From contig BCIK01000011.1 in NCBI GenBank assembly GCA_039545295.1, positions 186,001 to 250,000 on the forward strand: a DNA stretch of 64,000 nucleotides, written 5' to 3'. Made by a program: the position numbers and the translations under genes. This DNA is from Udeniomyces pyricola. Its lineage: Eukaryota > Basidiomycota > Tremellomycetes > Cystofilobasidiales > Mrakiaceae. The notes below the pieces were generated by a model, which saw only the letters and a program-made list of their open reading frames with translations, did no database searches and was not told the DNA's origin. Positions 44,501 to 57,268 of the stretch are shown piece after piece; within the stretch, counting starts at the first letter, position 1, and each line of letters opens with the position of its first letter.

Positions 44501-45288
44501 GGCTCCCTCGCTCGTCTCTCAATATCTCAGCTACGGCAAGTATGGAAACGCCACTGGCTATATCGACTCCCACCTCAACAGCAGCCTCAACGACGACCAC
44601 CATGAGCAATCGTGTATTCCCATCTTCGCTTCTCCCACCTTTACCTCTGAACGCACCCCTTTCGCTATCCCCTTCGTTTCTGTCTTCACCCCATCTCATA
44701 GCGACCTCGACGTTCCCATCTTCCCATCCACATGGACAGCCACTCTTATCTCAGAGCTCACTTTCAGAACCACATCATCATACTACTAATACTACCTCCA
44801 CTACTACTACTACGCCTTCGGTACCTCCTTATCATCTATCTTCGTCCTCGTCCTCCTCTTTGTTCTCCTCTATCGCCGATCCGACATCCTTGACGACGCA
44901 TTCCCAACCCTCCTCGTCATTATCATTGCCTTCTTCTTCTTCTTCTTCCTCTTGCGCAACGTCGACTCGCGTCCCATCATCGTCATCAACCTCAACCACC
45001 ACCACCAACAATGTCCTTCCCTTTCCTTTCTTCGCCCCTTCGCCCGCACCCGCTCCTCCTCCCATCCCAATCCCACATCATCATTCTCATTCTCTTTCTC
45101 AATTCCCTCGATCGCGCACGGTTCAACCACGGGTCGACGCTTACGGTCTGACCCGTCCTTTGGGGTTTTCGAACCATCATCTAGGGATGGAGATGGGGAT
45201 GGGACCGGATACACCCCCTCCGGCGAGAAAGACGCTTTTCGGAACGGAAAGGGAGGTAGATGGGAGGTTTGGAGATGATGAAGCTTGA
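41505..45288 (+). CDS. SAP-domain protein with long Ser-rich disordered region, function unknown
   Basis: Five exons: 41505-41573, 41944-42092, 42175-42395, 42508-43084 and 43272-45288, giving 1010 residues. Residues about 6-45 form a SAP motif (LTRNELADMKRPDLQKLVKE, then NGLPGGRGSREALIELL), a small helix-loop-helix DNA-binding unit found in nuclear proteins. A basic stretch follows (KRKAAAS and RGRKRTVKAEDQPDF), then a Pro/Ser region. Next is a charged, coiled-coil-like segment of about 60 residues ending the fourth exon (WTQFLQDQAEWREKQALEW). The last exon codes for about 670 residues very rich in Ser and Thr, with an acidic patch after ILGDTSGWGDEEEE and a putative basic signal SSRKRARVLSKR. 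The C-terminal 50 residues are less simple (VDAYGLTRPLGFSN). A nuclear, DNA- or chromatin-associated role is inferred from SAP and basic motifs only. I recognise no orthologue. Confidence 0.75.
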
Positions 45289-45734
45289 AATCGATATATA
45301 TATATATACATATATATTGGATTGAGCGAGGGGATGCGCGATCAGTCAGCGAGATATGGTCGATGTTTATAGGACTGCAATTTTTAGTTACTCTTTTTTT
45401 TTTCTCTAGACTTTTTTTTTGGAGTTTTCTCTTTGATCGCCCTTCCCCCCCCTCTTATCTTCCTCTCCCTCCCTCCCTCCTTTTTTTTCGGTCTTCTTCT
45501 GTTCTTGGTAAGCCTTTTCGGTCGAGGTGGTTTCTCGGAACTGGAACGGTCCGGCCGGTGGAGTACGGCCGGATAGACTTGTATGGTTTTCCTACTCTTC
45601 GCTTTCATGTATAATAATGTCTCTCGATCGATCCACTGCAGTGCAGGTTTATTCGTCTGTTCCCCTGATGTAACGGAGATGATATGTATATATGCATGAT
45701 GAGTTAGCTGGCTATGCGACCGAGATGGTTAGAT

Positions 45735-45768
<34 letters not shown>

Positions 45769-45998
45769 GATGATGGTCGGTCGAAAGGGCGGCAAGGCAA
45801 GCACACGTACACACAACGATTGCATGATGAGGTCAAACGAGCGCAACCAAGTTAATTATTAGCAAGACGAGAAAGGACTTTTGATGTCGAAACCTCCTCC
45901 TCCCCTTGAAACCTCGCCGCTCTCTTTCCTTTCCCACCCTTTCCTTTCCCCTTCCCTCGCCTCCCTTCCACCCTCCCCCCTTCCCACGTTCTCCCATT
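45289..45998. other. Intergenic region, SAP protein / eIF3b, with TA repeats
   Basis: About 710 bases with two TA-rich repeats: 45294-45319, directly after the SAP-gene stop, and 45737-45770. T and C runs lie between 45395 and 45490. The last 100 bases before eIF3b are strongly C/T-rich, like other gene leaders here. No gene is recognisable. Confidence 0.55.
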
Positions 45999-48900
45999 AT
46001 GCCCGTCTCTGACCACGGCAGCAACCATCCCGACGACGACCTCGACATCGACTACTCCGAGATCGAGCAGAGGTCCGCGTCTCTTTCCCCTCTCTCTCTC
46101 TGTGGTCTCCTTTCTGAGCGTTTGCTCGGCTTTCCCAAGCTAGGAAGGAGAGAGAACGCGAACAACGGAAACTCATTCCCGTTCTTTTGCCTCCCCTTCG
46201 TTTCTTTGCTTGCTTGCTTGTTTGCCTCTGATAGGTACCAACCTAGCTTGGACGAAGGGTTCGACCATGTTCTTGTCGTTGACAACGTCCCGAGTGAGTC
46301 TTTTGATTCTCCATCGGAGCTTTCTCATGAGAGAGAGAGAGAGAAAGAGAGTTGGGCTGGGTTGGGTTGCGCGAGCGACGAGCGACGAAGAGGTGGCTAT
46401 TGGGACTGGCAATGTCTGGGTTGCCCTTCGCGTCCGCGTCCGGCGCTCCTTTCTCCTGCCCCAAAGATAAGGGAAAGGACGATCTGTTTCTTTTGGATGA
46501 GGAGACGTGTATGGATTCGAATGAACGAGGACGGACGGGCCGGAAACATGGATAGGAATCGATTGGGTGTGTGAGGCGGCGTGTGTGTGTGTGTGTATAT
46601 GCAAGAAGCTGACTTTTCTCTCTGATCCCCTGCCCCTTCCCCCACCCACCCCTTATGCTGCTTTCTCTCCCTCTCTCTTTCTCTTTCCCTTTGGTTCACC
46701 CTTTCGACGCGCCTCATCCTACTTTCTTCTTCCTCCTCTCTCGCTGCTCGGGCAAACGACCATCGGATTTCGTTCGGGCATGACCCAACAGTCGTCGACG
46801 AGAGCAAGCGAGCCAAGCTTATCGAGCGTCTCCGAGCTCAGTTCAAGAAGCAAGGCGTCGAGATTGAAGACAACCAGATCATCATGCCTTGGGACGACGC
46901 CGCCGCTTCTTCTAAAGGGTTCGTTGCCGGATTCCCCCCCCCCTTCCCATGCCTCCTCCTCCTCTTCCTCCTCTTTGCTCTACTTGGTTCTTCAAATCTC
47001 CTCCCTTTTCTTGTCATCGTCAATCTCTACATACTGCGCCCGACCGTCATCACGTCTCGTTCTCACACCCAAAACTCCCAACTAACTGACCGACCATTTG
47101 ATTGATTCAGATTCCTCTTCCTCCTCCATGGTTCCGCCAACGAGGCCGCCCATGCCCTTCGAGTCCTCGACCAATCGAAATTCGGAAAGAACACGCTCTC
47201 CTTCAACAAGTTCTCGGACGTCGAGCGGTTCGCGAGCGTAGAGACGGAGTGGCAGGAACCTCAGGAGGTCGCTTTCGAGCCCAAGGTGCGTCCGTCTTCC
47301 GGGACTGACGGTTTCTGTTTTGGTTTGGAGGCTTTGTCCGATTCCTTCATGTTTCTTTTTTTTCGGAGCTGGAGTTGGGTTAAGGGTGGAGTATCGGAGT
47401 GTTGGCGAGTGGGTGGATGGGTGAATGAGGGAGGAGTGAAATGCATGGGAACCAAGGGATGGGGACAGTGTTAGCAGAAAGAAGCATACACTTCTCTTCT
47501 CCAAAACCCACATTTCGTGATCTTGATCTGACAACTTTCTTACGCCCTTTTTCCCTTTTTCATCGCTGATGAATGTTCTCCTTCGTTCGATGTGTTGTTC
47601 GCGTGCGCAGGCTCACCTGAGGAAGTGGCTCGCCGACGTCCAGGGTCGGGACCAATACGTCCTTCTCCGAGGCCAGAACGCTTCGGTCTTCTGGAACGGA
47701 CGAGGAGCTCAATCAGAGGAGATCCCTTACAAGGATGCTGTAAGTCTAAATCTCTCCTCCCCTCTCCTCCCCTTCCTTTTCTCGACGCAGTTTCCCCGGA
47801 CTCTCGTTGGTCGTCAAAGCAAAGTCGAGTCCTTTTTTTGTGTCCCGCACATTTGCTCACCATTCACCCCTTGGCTTGCTTTCCTCTTTGATGTGTGTGT
47901 GTGTATATGTGCGTTATTAACGGGTTCTTTCCTTGTTTAGCACTGGGGAGACTACTACCTCTCTTGGTCCCCTCTCGGAACCTACCTCGCTTCGACCCAC
48001 GGTCCCGGTGTCGCCCTTTGGGGAGGCGAAAAGTTCCAATCTCTCGCTCGATTCTCCCACCCTCACGTCGCGTTGATTGATATTTCGCCTTGCGAAAACT
48101 TCCTCGTCACTTGCTCTACGGCCGATCACCCGATTCACGTTCCCGAGGGCGCACCTTCGGGTCCGACCAAGTTTGATCGGGAGGAAGACGAAGGGAACCA
48201 TGTTGCCGTTTGGGAGATCAAGACGGGTCGGTTGTTGCGAACGTTCCCAGGCGAGTTTGCGTCGGTCGTCGTTGGTGGAGAAGGAGGCGGAGCTGGTGGT
48301 GTGGAGAAGAGGGAGAGTTCGAAAGCGCCGACGTGGCCGGCACTCAAGTTTAGCCCGGATGACAAGTATGTCGCGAGGTTGACGGCGGGAACTCAGATCT
48401 CGGTGTACGATTGCCCGAGCATGTCGCTCGTCGATAAGAAATCGGTCAAGATCGAGGGTGTCATGGGATTCGAGTGGTGCCCGATGGGAGAGAAGGATAA
48501 GGAGGCATCGTCGTCGACGGGTGGCGGAGGAGGAAAGAAGGCGGCGAAGAAGGAGAACGTTTTTGCGTACTGGACCCCGGAGGTGTCGAACCAACCGGCT
48601 AGGGTTACCCTCATGGGCTTCCCGAGCAGGCAGGTCTTGAGGTCCAAGAACTTGTTCAACGTTTCCGACGTGAGTGTTTTTTTCCCTCTTTTTTGCCTTT
48701 TTTTTTCCAACCCTTACGCCTTATATAACAACCAAAAAAATGCACAAATTTGAGACGATACCAATCATGCTAAACGGATTCCTGCCCTTATTTCTTTCCG
48801 TCATGTGTATGTGTATGTGTGTATGTGTGTGGGGGGATGTTTCCCATCAGTGCAAGCTCCACTGGCAAGACCAAGGAGACTTCCTTTGCGTCAAGGTCGA

Positions 48901-50638
48901 CCGACACACCAAGACGAAGAAGTCGACGTTCTGCAACCTCGAGATCTTTAGGATGCGAGAGAAGGATTACCCTGTCGAGGTCATTGAGTTGAAAGGTACG
49001 TGGGTTTTTTATATATATTAAATTCGTTTTGTCAGAGATGACTATTGGGAATTTGGGTTTGGGAAGAGAGGCTTTTGAGGAGGCAAGACGGATGGAGGGA
49101 GGGAAGGGAAGCGGGAGAGGAAACGAGATTGGGCCTTCTTCTCTTCTTGGTTGAATTAGGGGTTGATACGAATAACTCACCTCATCGTATTCCCTTTTCT
49201 CTACTCCCCTCGTCCCCTCTTGTCTCCCCTCCCCCCTCCCCCCTCCCCCCTTTTTCGTTTTTGGCTTACCAGACCCTGTCACGTCGTTCGCGTGGGAGCC
49301 TAAAGGCGAGCGATTCGGCATCGTTACCTCCAACGACCCCAACCTCGCGACGCCCGGACCGGGCATCACCATCAAGTACAACGTCGTTTTCTACCAGCTT
49401 GATACGCGAAAAGGCGATTTCAAGATTTTCAGTGCGTTTCTTCTTCCTCCTTTTTTTAAGGTAGAGATCGTCGTGTTTGGATTTGGAAATGCTAAACTCC
49501 CCCCCCCCCCCTTCTTCCATATTTGTACGTTTTGAACTCCTTGCCACCCTCCCTCCCCTTTTTTTCTTTTCTCTTCTTTGTTTCTCCACGATTCCTTCTC
49601 AACTCCCAGAAACGCTCGACGGCAAGACATGCAACCGAATCTTCTGGTCCCCACGCGGTCGTCAAGTCGTCCTCGCCACCTTTGAATCCTCCCAGAAATG
49701 CGACATTGAGTTCTGGGACCTCGACTTCACGACGGATGAGCAGCAGAAGAAGCAGAGTGAGAACTCGGCCGAGTGGGGTCAGAACGTTCAGTTGTTGGCG
49801 TCGACGGAGCATTACGGCATGACGGATATCGCGTGGGACCCGAGTGGGAGGTACTGCACGAGTCATGCGACGAGTTGGAGACCTGGAGTTAGTAAACCAA
49901 CCCTCCTTCCCAAACCGTTCAACTCTATTTCCTACCCTTTTTTTTTCCCTTGCCTTCTTTCCTGCTCTTCTTTTTTTGCTTGATCTTTCTTCGTTGGTCG
50001 GTTTGGGTGTTGATGATGGCGGTGAGAATCAGTTTTGTTTCTGGGAAACGATTTTGACTGATTTATCTTCTTGGTCTTTCCCCGTCTTCTTTTTTTCTTT
50101 CTTTTCTTTCTCCCCCCAACTTTCCTCTTCTTCCACTTCTCTCCTTCTTTTCTCGCCCTCCCTCCCCCTCCCCGCCACTCCTCCTTCCGCTCGCTGTCTC
50201 CCTCTCCTCCATTCACCCACTCAGACTGATTCCGGCTACGCCATCTGGGATTTCCGAGGTCAAGAACTCAAGCGCGACAACATCGACGCCTTCAAGCAAT
50301 TCATCTGGCGTCCTCGACCCGCTACCCTCCTCCCCAAAGATGATCAACGACGCGTCCGAAAGACGCTCCGAGAATTCTCTCGGCAGTTCGACGAAGAGGA
50401 TGCCGCGGCGGAGAGTCAAGGATCGGCGGAAGTCTTGTCGTTGAGGAGGAGGTTGATTGAGGAATGGAATACGTGGCAGAGTCAGGCGAGGGAAGCGTTG
50501 GAGAATGAGAGGAAGCGATTGGGTATTTGGCCGACTAAGGTCGTGGTTGGAGGAAGGAAGAAGGAGGATGAGAAGGAGGAGGTCGTAGAGGAATGGATTG
50601 AGGAGGTTATTGAGGAGAAGGAGGAGATTGTCGCCTAA
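45999..50638 (+). CDS. PRT1: Translation initiation factor eIF3 subunit b (Prt1)
   Basis: Ten exons: 45999-46072, 46235-46293, 46792-46918, 47111-47285, 47611-47739, 47941-48669, 48851-48995, 49273-49431, 49610-49887 and 50225-50638, giving 762 residues, the usual size. The acidic N-terminus ([15 protein letters not shown]) precedes an RNA-recognition domain (HVLVVDNVP, then [18 protein letters not shown]). A beta-propeller follows ([73 protein letters not shown] and [11 protein letters not shown]). The C-terminal Glu/Lys-rich helix contains [14 protein letters not shown], which binds the eIF3i and eIF3g partners. eIF3b scaffolds the eIF3 complex on the 40S ribosomal subunit. The propeller carries an extra Gly/Ser/Lys-rich loop (about residues 320-400). 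Intron 2 (498 bases) holds GA and GT microsatellites. All phases close. Confidence 0.95.
46573..46600. repeat. GT microsatellite in an eIF3b intron
   Basis: A (GT)n run of about 20 bases lies within the 498-base second intron of the eIF3b gene. The same intron has a GA run near 46330-46350. Neither interferes with the exon model. Confidence 0.8.
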
Positions 50639-51168
50639 GGTTATTGGTTAAAGGGGTTGGAAGAGGGGGGGGGGNGGGCGGGCGGGCGGGGTATTGTTCC
50701 AGAGGTGCCCGATACATCATATACAGGAGGACTCTGTGGAGGAGAGATGGGAGGAAAGGGAAGGAGGTTGTTTTATTCATGATTGCTTGTGCTTCATTGG
50801 GTATCTCTGGAAAGTTATGTTTTTCCAGGCTTTGACGAGGTATCATTTACCTTGATCGCTTTTTTCTTCGTCTCTCGCCCGATCAGTACTCACCAGACTT
50901 ACACGATGCAGTTCAGGAATCTCCAGCTAACATAGAAGTCCCCCTTACTTCATTCACTGATCATATTTACCTCCCCATCACACCATAGAAAAAAAACACA
51001 ACACAGGTACTCCCGCGAGTCATGATATCCATAACCCAACCTTTCTAACTCAATACATCATGATCACTTCCAACCGTGATTTTCCCCCATGCTCACCATC
51101 TCAACTTCCGCCTTACCCTCCTCTTCCACCCATGACGACTCCTACCCCTACTAACGACTACCTACTAA
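50639..51168. other. Convergent intergenic region, eIF3b / Stb6-like gene
   Basis: About 530 bases with a G run containing one unresolved base at 50675 followed by GGGC units. No gene is recognisable. Both flanking genes end here. Confidence 0.55.
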
Positions 51169-54100
51169 CTACCTTTCACGACTCTTTCTTTTTTGTATTT
51201 CTCCTACCTGATGTATGTCATTCCTATGACGTGTCCCTATCTTTCCCTCCTCGTGGAGGACGCCGCCGCCTTGATCGTCCAGAGGGAGTTTCGAACTTAC
51301 CATCCACCGAACCGGACTCGTCATCCATGTTAACCAACCCGTTTCGACTCGGTCCAACAACGACGACGACGACGAGGAGGAGGAGGAGGATCCTGCCGAT
51401 CGCATCGGTCGATGACTATCGTTATGGTCTCGTTTTTTTGAGTTGTTCGGGATGATCGGAGGGGGATCAAGGGTGGTGAACTCATCTCCTTGATCTTTGA
51501 GACTATCTTCTTCTTCTTCCTCTTCTTCTTCCTCTTCTTCTTCTTCTTCTTCGTCGTCTTCTTGGTCGTCTTCGTCTTCTTCCAACCCATCCAACCCCAA
51601 CCCTTTAACCAACCTCTTCCACCTCCATTCCTCCTCCGCTAACGCCCTTACGCTCTCCTTCAAATCATACCGTAAGAACTCCAAGTCTTTTCGTTTGCGT
51701 TCGATCTCGACGAGCGTTCGAGTCGTCGTCGTCTCTTGCCGAGGAGGGGGAGGAGAAGGAGGAGGAAGAGGGAGGAGATGAGAGGAAGGTGAAGAACCGA
51801 ATGATGGTTCATCAACTATCCTCTTCGCTCCTCCATCACCACCACCACCACTATCTCGGTCTTTTTCCCCTCCTCCTCCTCCTCCTCCATCCATCATCCT
51901 TCTCGATAGCGTCGTACTCATCGTCGTCGACGACGAGAGTGGAACGGATGAATCCGCAAGCAGCGAAGGGTCGTTGATCATCATCGTCGAATCGAATTTC
52001 CCACCCCTTTCTTTAAAAACCGAATCGATCCCGACATCGTCGTCAATAGTGTCGTCGTCGTCGTCGTCGCCTCCTCCTGATGGGATGAAAGATGACCGGT
52101 CGGGTAAGAAAGGTGGGATGGAGGAGGACGAGAAGGAAGATGCGAGTATCAGTTTCGATGAACGTCGTGCTCGTTGTTGTTGTTGTTGGTGGTGAAGATG
52201 ATGAACAGGTAATTCCTCTTCTTCTTCTTCTTCTTCTTCCTCCTCCTCTTCTACCTCCTCCTCTTCTACCTCTTCTTCCCCTCCCCTTTTTTTCCCTTCC
52301 TCTTCTTCCACAAACGACCGCGGTCCCGACGACGGCCTCGTCGTCGTCGTCGTCGACGAACCCCTTCTCGATCTCCCTTTAGATCCCTCTTCTGACAATC
52401 CCACGGATGCTGTTTCACCACCACTTTCAGGCATGATGGACGACGTCCCTTTTCCTACCCCTTTTCCCAGACTGATGGACGACCGTCTTCGATGTCTCCC
52501 ATTCACACCATGACCACTACTACCCACTCCCGAACCCAAATGCTGCCTCCCTCCTTCACCTTCTTCTCCTCCTCCATGGGTCTCTCCAAAAACACTCTCC
52601 TGCCGTTCTGGAGGTGGTAGTGGTAGTGGTGGTAATGACTGTTCATGGGGTGGTGGTGGTGGTGGTGGTGGGAGAAGCGAGAGAAGCGTCGATTGAGGTT
52701 CAGCTTGATGGAACGTCGAGAGTTGAACGACGAGCGAATCAAGTTGACGACGACGGTCGATGAGGGTCCCTGTGAGGTGTTTGAACGCTTGGGTTTGGGT
52801 ATCTGAGAGAGCCTATAGGAGAAGGAGGAAGGGGGAGAAGGGAGAGGGATGGGGAGGGGGTTGGAGAACGGAGATGGATTCGAGTGGGTGATGAGAAAAG
52901 GGAGGGAAGATCGATAAGAAAACGTGATATTGCGCTCTTTCTTTTTCTTTTCCTCTCTCTCTCTCTCTCTCCCCTTCTCTCTTCATATCTGCTATCTTGC
53001 TTTTTTCTTTATTTAGGGGATTCAGGATCTTTGGGACGAACCTGAAATCGTTGAACCATCAACGCCAACTCTCGTTCCCGAGCCCATAAGCCCGAATGGA
53101 GTTCGAGCAGCTCCTTGTCGATTTTGAGGTTGTCGCTACAAAGAGAAGGAAATAGAAAGAAAGAAAGTGGTTTGGAATTCGAGGCGTTTTGAGAGAGGGA
53201 GGGAAAGTGGGAAGCAGTGGAAGGGTTATACGAGGGAAACAAAGAGAGAGAGAGGAAGGAAAGAGAGAGAGAGAGAGATAGTATGAGATGGTTGAGTTAG
53301 GTGAAAAGAAAGGGGGCTTTTTCAAAGCAGATGTTGGTCAAGCGATGGATGAGGGTTGCTTACGGAGAGTCGAGAGTGAGATCCTTGTATTCTGAGAAAC
53401 ATGCGATCGAATGACTGTTGAAGGTAGAAAAGAAAGATAAGAAAGAGAAAACGGGGAAGAGGGGGGGGGGGGAGAGAGAATAAGAAGAAGGCATCCAATT
53501 GGAGTTCAAGACATATTAGCATACATATAACGGTACCTCAGCTGCATGATAGTCACCAAAGTTACAGCGATGAATCAAATCTTTAGACTGACCATCTCCT
53601 ACTCCTAGCGCCTTCTACTTCTCTATGCCTCTCTCTTTCCTCCACGTCCTCCCAATTATCGGTCGCCCAACTTCTCCCGACACACCCGTTGTCGGCGTAG
53701 AGATTAGTGAGGCTGCTGGTAAAGGAAGGGGCAGATCGGGATGAATGAGGCGCATGATGGGAGATTGGGTTGGTCGAACTTGCAGAATCAAACACGAGAG
53801 GTGGTACGGGAAGATGGGTCGTCGAAGACAGAGCCGAGTTGGTCGGATAAGGTGTAGGTGAAAGGTTGTCTGCCAATATGTTTGTCCAATTATGGAAGTT
53901 TCATGTATACGCGTCAGTTGTTTTGGCACTCCAAAGAGAGGTTAAAGGATGAGTGGATAATGGGGAAAGGTGAGCAAACCTCGATTGTGCCGAGAGACAT
54001 GATCATTGTCGTCGTCCGTATCTTCCTCACCCCTGTTGGTATGGGCCGGCCGGAAGAAGCATGGTCAAGATGAGTTTCAAGGTTTCGGTCAAGAAGTATG

Positions 54101-56698
54101 GTAGGAGGTATGATGTATCACTCACGAGACCAGAACTCGAGGGACCGTAGTTGGTGTGGTTGGGGAGATGACATTATGAGGCTCAGAGTCAGACGCGGTT
54201 TCTGCATTGTTGGTGCGACGTTTGGGGCTGGTTCGAGGGGAACGAGTTTAGGTATAGGCAATGTAGAGCTTCAGCAAACCAAGACGAACAGAAGGAACGA
54301 CAGCTGTCTTATGGATTACTCGCCCTAGCACAGATCGATAGATAATCTTAAAAGACAGTCTCGATCAAAGACGTACATTTGTTTGAGTCCACCCTTGACT
54401 CTTCCGACAAGGGTGCCAATCTTCCTCAGTCCACCCCGGTGCTCTCCTCCGTCCAACGTTGAATCATCCTTGATGACTGGCAACTGCGGTCCTCCTCCTA
54501 TAGCGTTCCCACCAGCCATCTTCTTCTCTTTCCATCCCCATTTCTCCGGCCCATCTCCTTCGCCTGTCCACAGCCATCTCAAACTATCGACTCCATCCCT
54601 TCTTCCAAACGTCCTGATCCGCCTCTCCAGAATTTCTATCCGATCTGTTTCGAGAACACTTCCATCTGCGCCTTCGCCCTCACTTTCTGCGCCCTCCCTT
54701 CCGGCAATCGTCGCCGTCGCTCGACCGACGAGCCACCCCGGTGGGGAGGAAGGATTGGTGATGTGGAGTTGAGTGGATAGACCGGCCGAGGCTAGGACAA
54801 GGGAAGATAAGGAACGCTTGATGTTGGCCGAGAGGGTTTTGGCGGCGGCGGTTGGGAGAAGGGAAGGAGAAGATGAGGAATGAGCTTCGTGATGAGCGTG
54901 ATGGATATGCTCGATGAGAGCAAGATCAAGATGAGTCGCATGGGGAAGAGGAAGACGAGCGTGTCTCTGCAAATCAATCAGGAAGACAGAGGGGAAGAAG
55001 AAGAAGAATGAACAACACGTTGGTGGTCAACAACGTCCCATACCGCGAGGCATGATATTTCCCCTTCCATTCGTTTGTATCCTCACCTGGTAAGATTGTA
55101 AGACGCGCAAGAATTCTCCCATGTTCACGAATGGATCCTTGGGGATCCAATTCCAACCCAACTCTCCCAATTTCCACCTGACCCCCCAAACGCTGCTCAA
55201 CAGCAGTGCGACCAGGCCCGGATCGACCGTCGTACTTGTCGGCGCTCCCACGACATTCTCCCATTCCATGTGTATACCGCGATAGATTTCGCTCCAGATG
55301 CGGAGGCCGCGAAAAGTGGCGTCGCAGAGGAGGCCGTCGGGGGTGAATGTCGGAGGAAGGATGTCGTAGATCAGGAGAGAGGCTTGGATAAGGCGAACGA
55401 GCGTCAAGATAGGAAGGGTTGAAGTACGAGGTTGGGATTTCGGTTGAGGAGAGGAGTTGGTGATCGAAGGTATGGAGGGTGATGTAGGTGATGATGGAGT
55501 GGACGGAGAGGGAAGGACGGAGGTGGAGAAGAGAGCTGGAGGAATGTGGTACAGCTGATGAAACTTGAGCCGAGGGGCCTCGGATCTTTGCGGACACATG
55601 CCAGATAGGTCAGTCATTGAGAGGAAAAATTTGAAGACGGTCAAAACTGTACATCAGACGTGCAACTCACGACAGAAGGCCTAGCTCCATGTGAGCCCGA
55701 CCTGAACATCCGAGTCGAACAAGGTTTACGACGGCTTTGAGCTCGTCCCGGGCGGAGCGAAAGTCCCCGGATGGGACCCGCATGGGTGAGTGGTTGACTG
55801 GGAATGAAGCACTTGGAAGGACCATGATATAGCCCAGGGGCGTCTGAGGATGTTGGGCGATACACAGATGAAAGTGAAGACGGAAAAGCGGAGAATCCCA
55901 GCGAAACGCAAGGTCAGTTTCGGCTATAGCGCTGATTTTGCACAAATGATACCATAGTGATCTACTCTATCACTACCAGCCCCATAGCCTGATGGATGCG
56001 TTCGTCAGGACCAACCTCCTTTGCCCGGGAACCATCTTGAGAGAGAAAGGAGATGGCAGATTCGAGCTCATGCTCAGCCTCTCTGTCAGAAAGGCTCGAT
56101 GAGGGTCGGATGACTTGAACGGTGATCTGAGCTCACAACGAATCCAAGAGAAAGTCTATCAGTGTGTGGGAAGCAAAAAGCTTTGGGTATCTTGAAATCC
56201 ATAGGGCCTCTTACCTCGTCGGTCTCGGACCCTGTGAAGTCGAACGCAGTCGGAATAATGCGATCCCGGTCGACGAGCCTGACGGACCGACGGCACCAAT
56301 GCATCGATAGTGAGCTCGACGCATTTCTTACCGATCGACAATCTAGTGTCGTCCTTTAAGCGTGCTGAACATCGTACGTACCAATCCCCTACGGCATAGA
56401 GCGCGTAGCCCTTGAGTACACGTTCCTCCCCGAGCTCGAACCGTCCTAAAGGCTGGAGCCAATCGGTTCCCTCGGCAAGGGCCGGTAGGACGAGACGTTG
56501 CTTTGGCGAGCAGATGTCGTCCTGATCGGCGCTAGGATGGGAGGAGAAGGAGGCGCTGGAGGAGAAGGAGGAGCGTGGTGGGACGGTAGCATCCAATGCA
56601 TTGTCGTAGCGGGAAGGGAACATGGATGGTGACATGAGGATGAGATTGTCGACTGGAGTGTCGGCGTGAGCCGTGAGTCGGTCGTTGAAAGGGTTCAA
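51169..56698 (-). CDS. STB6: Stb6/Stb2-like protein with long low-complexity tail
   Basis: Twelve exons on the minus strand: 56698-56382, 56278-56215, 56126-56012, 55923-55671, 55585-55087, 54966-54377, 54227-54126, 54032-53980, 53869-53593, 53414-53364, 53135-53042 and 52812-51169. All phases close to 1352 residues. The conserved N-terminal part (about 1-420) has GYALYAVGDWLVDRDR, then PLGYIMVLPSASFPVN, VVNLVRLGCSGRAHMEL, APRLKFHQLYHI and WGVRWKLGELGWNWIPKDPF. This is the block order of the fungal Stb6/Stb2 family, known in yeast from binding the Sin3 corepressor. The region from about 750 (SEYKDLTLDS, then a leucine-rich coil) leads to a 548-residue last exon rich in Ser, Gly, Asp and Glu, with a run of 15 glutamates, Pro, His and Gln runs, and an amphipathic stretch near the end (VETGWLTWMTSPVRWMV). 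The junction between exons 3 and 4 is the least certain. A Sin3-linked role here is inference. Confidence 0.75.
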
Positions 56699-57268
56699 CG
56701 CGAATTAACGAGTGACGTACGATTATAATGGTGTGTCGGCCAGTCGGTTGATTGAACACTGTATGTTATCGGTAGGGATATGTATATACCAAACTGACTG
56801 AGTCACCCAAGAACGTCGTTGTGGTAGTGAGAAGATGGATCAATATGTCGGGTGAAACTTTCAAGTGGGCGGTCGAACAAAACAAAAATCCAAGCTAAAA
56901 TGGATTTTGTGCTCAATTAATTACGTTGATCATGATGTAGCTACGCGCTCATCTCACATCCTTGCTCGCAGCAGTCATCGACCTCAGTTTACAACAACCC
57001 ACATCATCCAACGACCCAACTCTTGCATCATCCTCATCTCCATCATCATCCTCCACCGCACCATCACCCACACCAGTCCAACCAGGCTTGTACCTACTCA
57101 GCAGGGATCAATCTACGCTCCAGCTCTCTAGATCTCATCATTCATATTCATCCGTGAGTGATCTGGGCTCGGCTACCCACCAGCTTGCTTCGCGCCCGTC
57201 CGACGCCAGACTAACCCCGTATATCATGCTACCCACTCCTCGTTCTCATACGAAACCCTCCAGCTCAG
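56699..57268. promoter_or_regulatory. Divergent region, Stb6-like / Spo71-like genes, possibly with a missing first exon
   Basis: About 570 bases between the two start codons. From about 56941 to 57153 a plus-strand frame reads LLAAVIDLSLQQPTSS and later GLYLLSRDQSTLQLSRSH. It ends at a strong donor (gtgagt at 57154) whose phase matches an acceptor (ctcag) directly before the ATG at 57269. So part of this stretch may code for the N-terminus of the Spo71-like protein, with a still earlier first exon. The remainder would be a shared promoter. Confidence 0.45.

Noticed and set aside
47917..48594. Antisense frame of 225 codons opposite eIF3b
   Set aside because: Arg/Leu-rich shadow of the well-supported propeller exon of eIF3b.
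51500..51560. CTT/TCT triplet repeat as a non-coding microsatellite
   Set aside because: On the minus strand it codes for the glutamate run of the Stb6-like protein in an open frame, so it is treated as coding low complexity.
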